The notes beneath the pieces are model-generated. The model was given only the letters and a program-made list of their open reading frames with translations. It was not told the origin of the DNA and ran no database searches. A stretch of DNA of 64,000 nt from Streptomyces abikoensis (lineage in GTDB: Bacteria; Actinomycetota; Actinomycetes; Streptomycetales; Streptomycetaceae), in assembly GCF_014648775.1 (NCBI RefSeq), contig NZ_BMRT01000004.1, positions 682,001 through 746,000 on the forward strand, given 5' to 3'. Shown piece by piece: positions 61,393 to 64,000 of the stretch; position 1 is the stretch's first letter; each line of letters opens with the position of its first letter. The position numbers were made by a program, and so were the translations under genes.

Positions 61393-62184
61393 TCAGGCCG
61401 GGCAGGAGGGGACGCGGCCCCCGTCCTTCAGCGCCTTCAAGGACGTGACGGCGTCGCTCAGCGTGTCGACCGGGATCAGCCGCATGCCCTTGGGCAGCTC
61501 GGCCCCCGCCTCGGAGCACTCGCCCTTCGGCACGATGAAGACGGTGGCGCCGTCGCGCCCGGCCGCCTGGGTCTTGAGGGAGACACCGCCGACCGCTCCG
61601 ACGCTGCCGTCCGGGGCGATGGTGCCGGTGCCCGCGATGACCCGGCCGCCCGTCAGGTCGCCGCCCCGGCCGTCACCGGCGATCTTGTCGATGATGCCCA
61701 GGGTGAACAGCAGGCCGGCGCTGGGCCCGCCGACGTCGGCGAGGCTCAGCTCCACCTTCACGTCCTTGGGCGAGCGGTGGAGATAGCGCAGGGCGGCCTC
61801 GGCCGCGGCGTCCTGGGACTTCTTCATCTCCGCGACGTTGTGCTTCTCGATCTCCGTGTCGGACTGCCCCGGGGGGTAGACCGCGTCGCGCGGCATCACG
61901 GCCCGGTCCCTGCGGAACCAGCTGTCGACCACGTCGGTCAGGCCGATCTCGGTATCCGGACCGGTGGCCTCGATGGTGGTCATGCGCAGCTGCCCACTCG
62001 TCTCGCGGGTCGGGACGCCGGAGATGGTGATGACCGGCTTGTCCTTGTGCAGGCCGAGCACGTTCGCCGTCGTGGAGCCCGGCTGGGCGATGACGAACGG
62101 CAGGGGGACGAGCGCGGCCACGGCGAGCAGGGCGACGACGGGCGCGGCGCAGACGGCGAGGACGCGGGTGGGGGCGGCTGGCAT
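61393..62184 (-). CDS. Membrane-anchored Lon-like (S16) protease
   Basis: 263 residues. An N-terminal membrane helix (about 8-33) precedes an S16/Lon peptidase-like domain. The catalytic Ser lies in GGPSAGLLFTLGI and the Lys in GGVSLKTQAAG. YlbL-type relatives usually carry a PDZ domain, which I do not see, so this is a short form. It probably degrades extracytoplasmic or membrane proteins. Confidence 0.83.
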   Translation of the reverse strand: MPAAPTRVLAVCAAPVVALLAVAALVPLPFVIAQPGSTTANVLGLHKDKPVITISGVPTRETSGQLRMTTIEATGPDTEIGLTDVVDSWFRRDRAVMPRDAVYPPGQSDTEIEKHNVAEMKKSQDAAAEAALRYLHRSPKDVKVELSLADVGGPSAGLLFTLGIIDKIAGDGRGGDLTGGRVIAGTGTIAPDGSVGAVGGVSLKTQAAGRDGATVFIVPKGECSEAGAELPKGMRLIPVDTLSDAVTSLKALKDGGRVPSCPA

Positions 62185-62263
62185 GCTGCGAATCTAATTC
62201 ACGCGGTGGGTGTACGCGGCATCCGGGACCGCCTGGGGGTACGAGTCGGGGGCGGGTCGGGTC

Positions 62264-62376
62264 GGACGGGCCCTTACGGGGCTGAGCTCTTCGCGGTGCC
62301 TGGTATCGCGGGATTGGTCGCCCCGCAGGTGTCTCCAGCGGCGAAGAGCTCTTCACGCCCCTACCAGGGCCCGTCC
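62264..62376. repeat. Long imperfect inverted repeat before IclR
   Basis: Matching arms are GGACGGGCCC/GGGCCCGTCC (62264, 62367), GGGGC/GCCCC (62278, 62357) and GAGCTCTTCGC/GCGAAGAGCTC (62284, 62341). It fills the gap between the Lon-like and IclR genes and probably ends IclR transcription. Confidence 0.65.
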
Positions 62377-62412
62377 GCCCCGCCCCGCCCCCTTGCGCCG
62401 GTGGGCCACCGG

Positions 62413-63054
62413 CTACCGGAGGGCGTCGGCCACCTCCTTCGCGGCCTCCATGACGCGGGGGCCGACCCTCGGGGGCACGGAGTCGGCGAGCATCACCACT
62501 CCGACGCTCCCCTCAAGGCCGGACACCCCGATCAGGGGTGCGGCGGCCCCGCTCGCCCCGGCCTCGAGCTCGCCGTGGGTGAGGGCGTAGCCGGGGTTGT
62601 CGACCTCGCCGCGGCGGGCGGCGAGGATGGCCCGTCCGGCCGCGCCGCGGTCCAGGGGGTGGCGGAACCCGGCGCGGTAGGCGACGTGGTAGTCGGTCCA
62701 GGTCGGCTCGACGACGGCGACCGCGAGCGCCTCGGCCCCGTCGACGAGGGTGAGATGGGCGGTGGCTCCCAGGTCCTCGGCCAGCGAGCGCAGGGCGGGC
62801 AGGGCCGCTTCCCGCACGAGCGGGTGCACCTGCCGACCGAGCCTCAGCACGCCGAGGCCAACCCTGGCCCGGCCGCCTATGTCCCGGCGGACGAGCGCGT
62901 GTTGCTCCAAGGTGGCCAGGAGCCGGTAGACAACGGTCCGGTTGACCCCGAGCCGGGTGGACAGCTCGGTGACGGTCAGTCCGTGGTCGGTGTCCGCTAG
63001 CAGTTTGAGGACCTTCAGTCCCCGATCGAGCGTCTGCGAAGTCTCCGCGGTCAC
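62413..63054 (-). CDS. IclR family transcriptional regulator
   Basis: 213 residues. The winged helix includes LTVTELSTRLGVNRTVVYRLL, and the effector domain carries GLGVLRLGR and a C-terminal VGVVMLADSVPP. The GTG at 63054 has GGAGGAGGGG upstream. IclR proteins sense small organic acids or sugars; the target here is unknown. No divergent operon is close enough to name. Confidence 0.88.
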   Translation of the reverse strand: MTAETSQTLDRGLKVLKLLADTDHGLTVTELSTRLGVNRTVVYRLLATLEQHALVRRDIGGRARVGLGVLRLGRQVHPLVREAALPALRSLAEDLGATAHLTLVDGAEALAVAVVEPTWTDYHVAYRAGFRHPLDRGAAGRAILAARRGEVDNPGYALTHGELEAGASGAAAPLIGVSGLEGSVGVVMLADSVPPRVGPRVMEAAKEVADALR

Positions 63055-63348
63055 GACGCCCCTCCTCCGATGAGTGGCGGCTCCCGTCGCGGTGGGGGTC
63101 GCGCCGCCGGTCCCGTTCCGGCAGCGCGCGAGGAGAGGCCGCCGGCGGCTTGTCGTTATGGTCCGGCTGCGCTCCGCGGCGGCGCTGCCACGGGGCGTGT
63201 GCGTGACCGGCACGGTAGCGCCGCCGGTCCGCTCAGCGGAAGAGTCTGCCCACAATCCGGGCACCGGGGAGGGGAATTGAGCAATCCGCTTTGTGGGGAA
63301 GGTAATCCAGGGGGGCTATTGGCATTGCGGGGCTTTAGTGTGATCGCC

Positions 63349-64000
63349 ATGCAGATTTCCCGAATAGCCACGATCGTGGCGGCCGGTGTCATCACCCCGG
63401 CCCTCTTCCTGACCACGCCGGCGGTCGCCGAGGAGCAGCCGGCCACGACGGGACAGACGACGACCCAGCAGGACGGCGGGGTGGCTGCCCCTGCGGACAC
63501 GAACCCGGCTCCGAAGGCGGAGACGAGCGACAAGAACAAGGCCGCGCCCCAGATCCCGGTTTCGGTGCACGGGATCCCGAAGTCCCTCCGGGCGGGCGCG
63601 GACAGCCCGGTGACGTTCCAGATCTGGTACGACAACCAAAACGGCGACCAGGACGTGTCCTTCACGCCGCAAGTCCTTTACATCCCCACCAAGCCCGATG
63701 GCAGCAAGGCCGACGACTACGCCATCAAGCTCTGGCAGCCGGAGGGCCCGGACGCCCGCTGGGTGCCGGTGGCCCCTCTGACCACGTCGTACACCGACGC
63801 CAAGAAGACCGCCTTCATGGTTTCCGGCTCGCTCAGCACCCACGTGCTGAAGAAGGGTCAGATCGCGAAGTTCGATGTACAGCTGAGCTTCGACAAGCAG
63901 ACCCCGGCCCACGAGGCCCGCCTCCGGGTGACGGCCGGGAACAATGTGATTGCCACGGCCGAGCAGGGCTTCTCCGTCCTGGCCGCCAAGGAGCCGAAGC
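63349..64000 (+). CDS. Secreted protein, 5' part
   Basis: The frame is open from the ATG at 63349 to the window end (217 codons). It begins MQISRIATIVAAG with a hydrophobic signal peptide ending near AVAEE. A Thr/Gln/Pro-rich linker follows, then a beta-rich domain (FQIWYDNQNGDQDVSF, LSTHVLKKGQIAKFDV). No family recognised; the layout suggests a surface protein whose anchor lies beyond the window. No other gene explains this stretch. Confidence 0.72.
   Translation, partial: MQISRIATIVAAGVITPALFLTTPAVAEEQPATTGQTTTQQDGGVAAPADTNPAPKAETSDKNKAAPQIPVSVHGIPKSLRAGADSPVTFQIWYDNQNGDQDVSFTPQVLYIPTKPDGSKADDYAIKLWQPEGPDARWVPVAPLTTSYTDAKKTAFMVSGSLSTHVLKKGQIAKFDVQLSFDKQTPAHEARLRVTAGNNVIATAEQGFSVLAAKEPK

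Noticed and set aside
63158..63280. 40-codon ORF before the last secreted gene
   Set aside because: The ribosome-like AGGAG is too far upstream and the product has no recognisable features.

Overview
The window is a stretch of a Streptomyces chromosome. Base composition is very GC-rich with strong G/C at third codon positions, many starts are GTG, and the gene set is typical of the genus: GlxA, an SsgA-like protein, two DasR-boxed N-acetylglucosamine PTS permeases with a separate EIIB, actinobacterial CysO/CysM/Mec, LAxTG surface proteins and a class F sortase. I see no rRNA, phage, transposon, CRISPR array or plasmid feature. It reads as ordinary chromosome with some accessory metabolism, not as an island.

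Layout. 1-2209: 3' end of glxA and a convergent GH6 glycanase, a surface-glycan module. 2385-3732: class F sortase and a probable anchored partner. 3902-4681: NagD-like HAD phosphatase. 4805-11405: a seven-gene minus-strand cluster for uptake and breakdown of a 2-aminoethylphosphonate-type compound (GntR regulator, FAD oxidase, phosphonatase-like HAD, ATPase, two permeases, binding protein). 11461-23979: mixed genes, with two LAxTG surface proteins, a ROK regulator divergent from a Gfo/Idh oxidoreductase, a phosphotransferase-fold protein, a PPOX flavoprotein, a class A beta-lactamase, an AraC-type regulator divergent from a quinone oxidoreductase, a methyltransferase, an FAH-fold enzyme and a second YidC. 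24051-32023: a solute symporter with its DUF3311 partner, a DUF445 protein, a secreted GDSL esterase, a DUF1707 protein and a three-gene ABC-2 exporter.

32348-40015: class A PBP, a guanidinium exporter under a guanidine-III riboswitch, GroES-like and DUF3618 proteins, Bcp peroxiredoxin, a histidine kinase without a response regulator, tRNA-Leu(UAG), rdgB and rph. 40107-43387: nagF, nagE1 and nagE2 with three DasR boxes. 43465-46665: an MBL hydrolase, a zinc-ribbon small gene that looks frameshifted, and the cysM-cysO-mec cysteine pathway. 46742-51971: amino acid permease, DUF2017, clpS, and the NAD salvage pair pncB and pncA. 52073-64000: secreted M6 metalloprotease, two RDD proteins, ssgG, a GlcD-type oxidase, hpd with a divergent Lrp regulator, a Lon-like protease, an IclR regulator and a secreted protein that runs off the end.

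The most interesting items are the phosphonate module, which pairs an aminoethylphosphonate-type transporter with an oxidase and phosphonatase-like enzyme instead of PhnW/PhnX; the guanidine-III riboswitch; the zinc-ribbon ORF that overlaps a second ORF in the +1 frame; the GG-Ala-Val tail on CysO; and two families of palindromic intergenic repeats. Nothing here is clearly an undescribed large system. Family names rest on recognised motifs, not on a database search.
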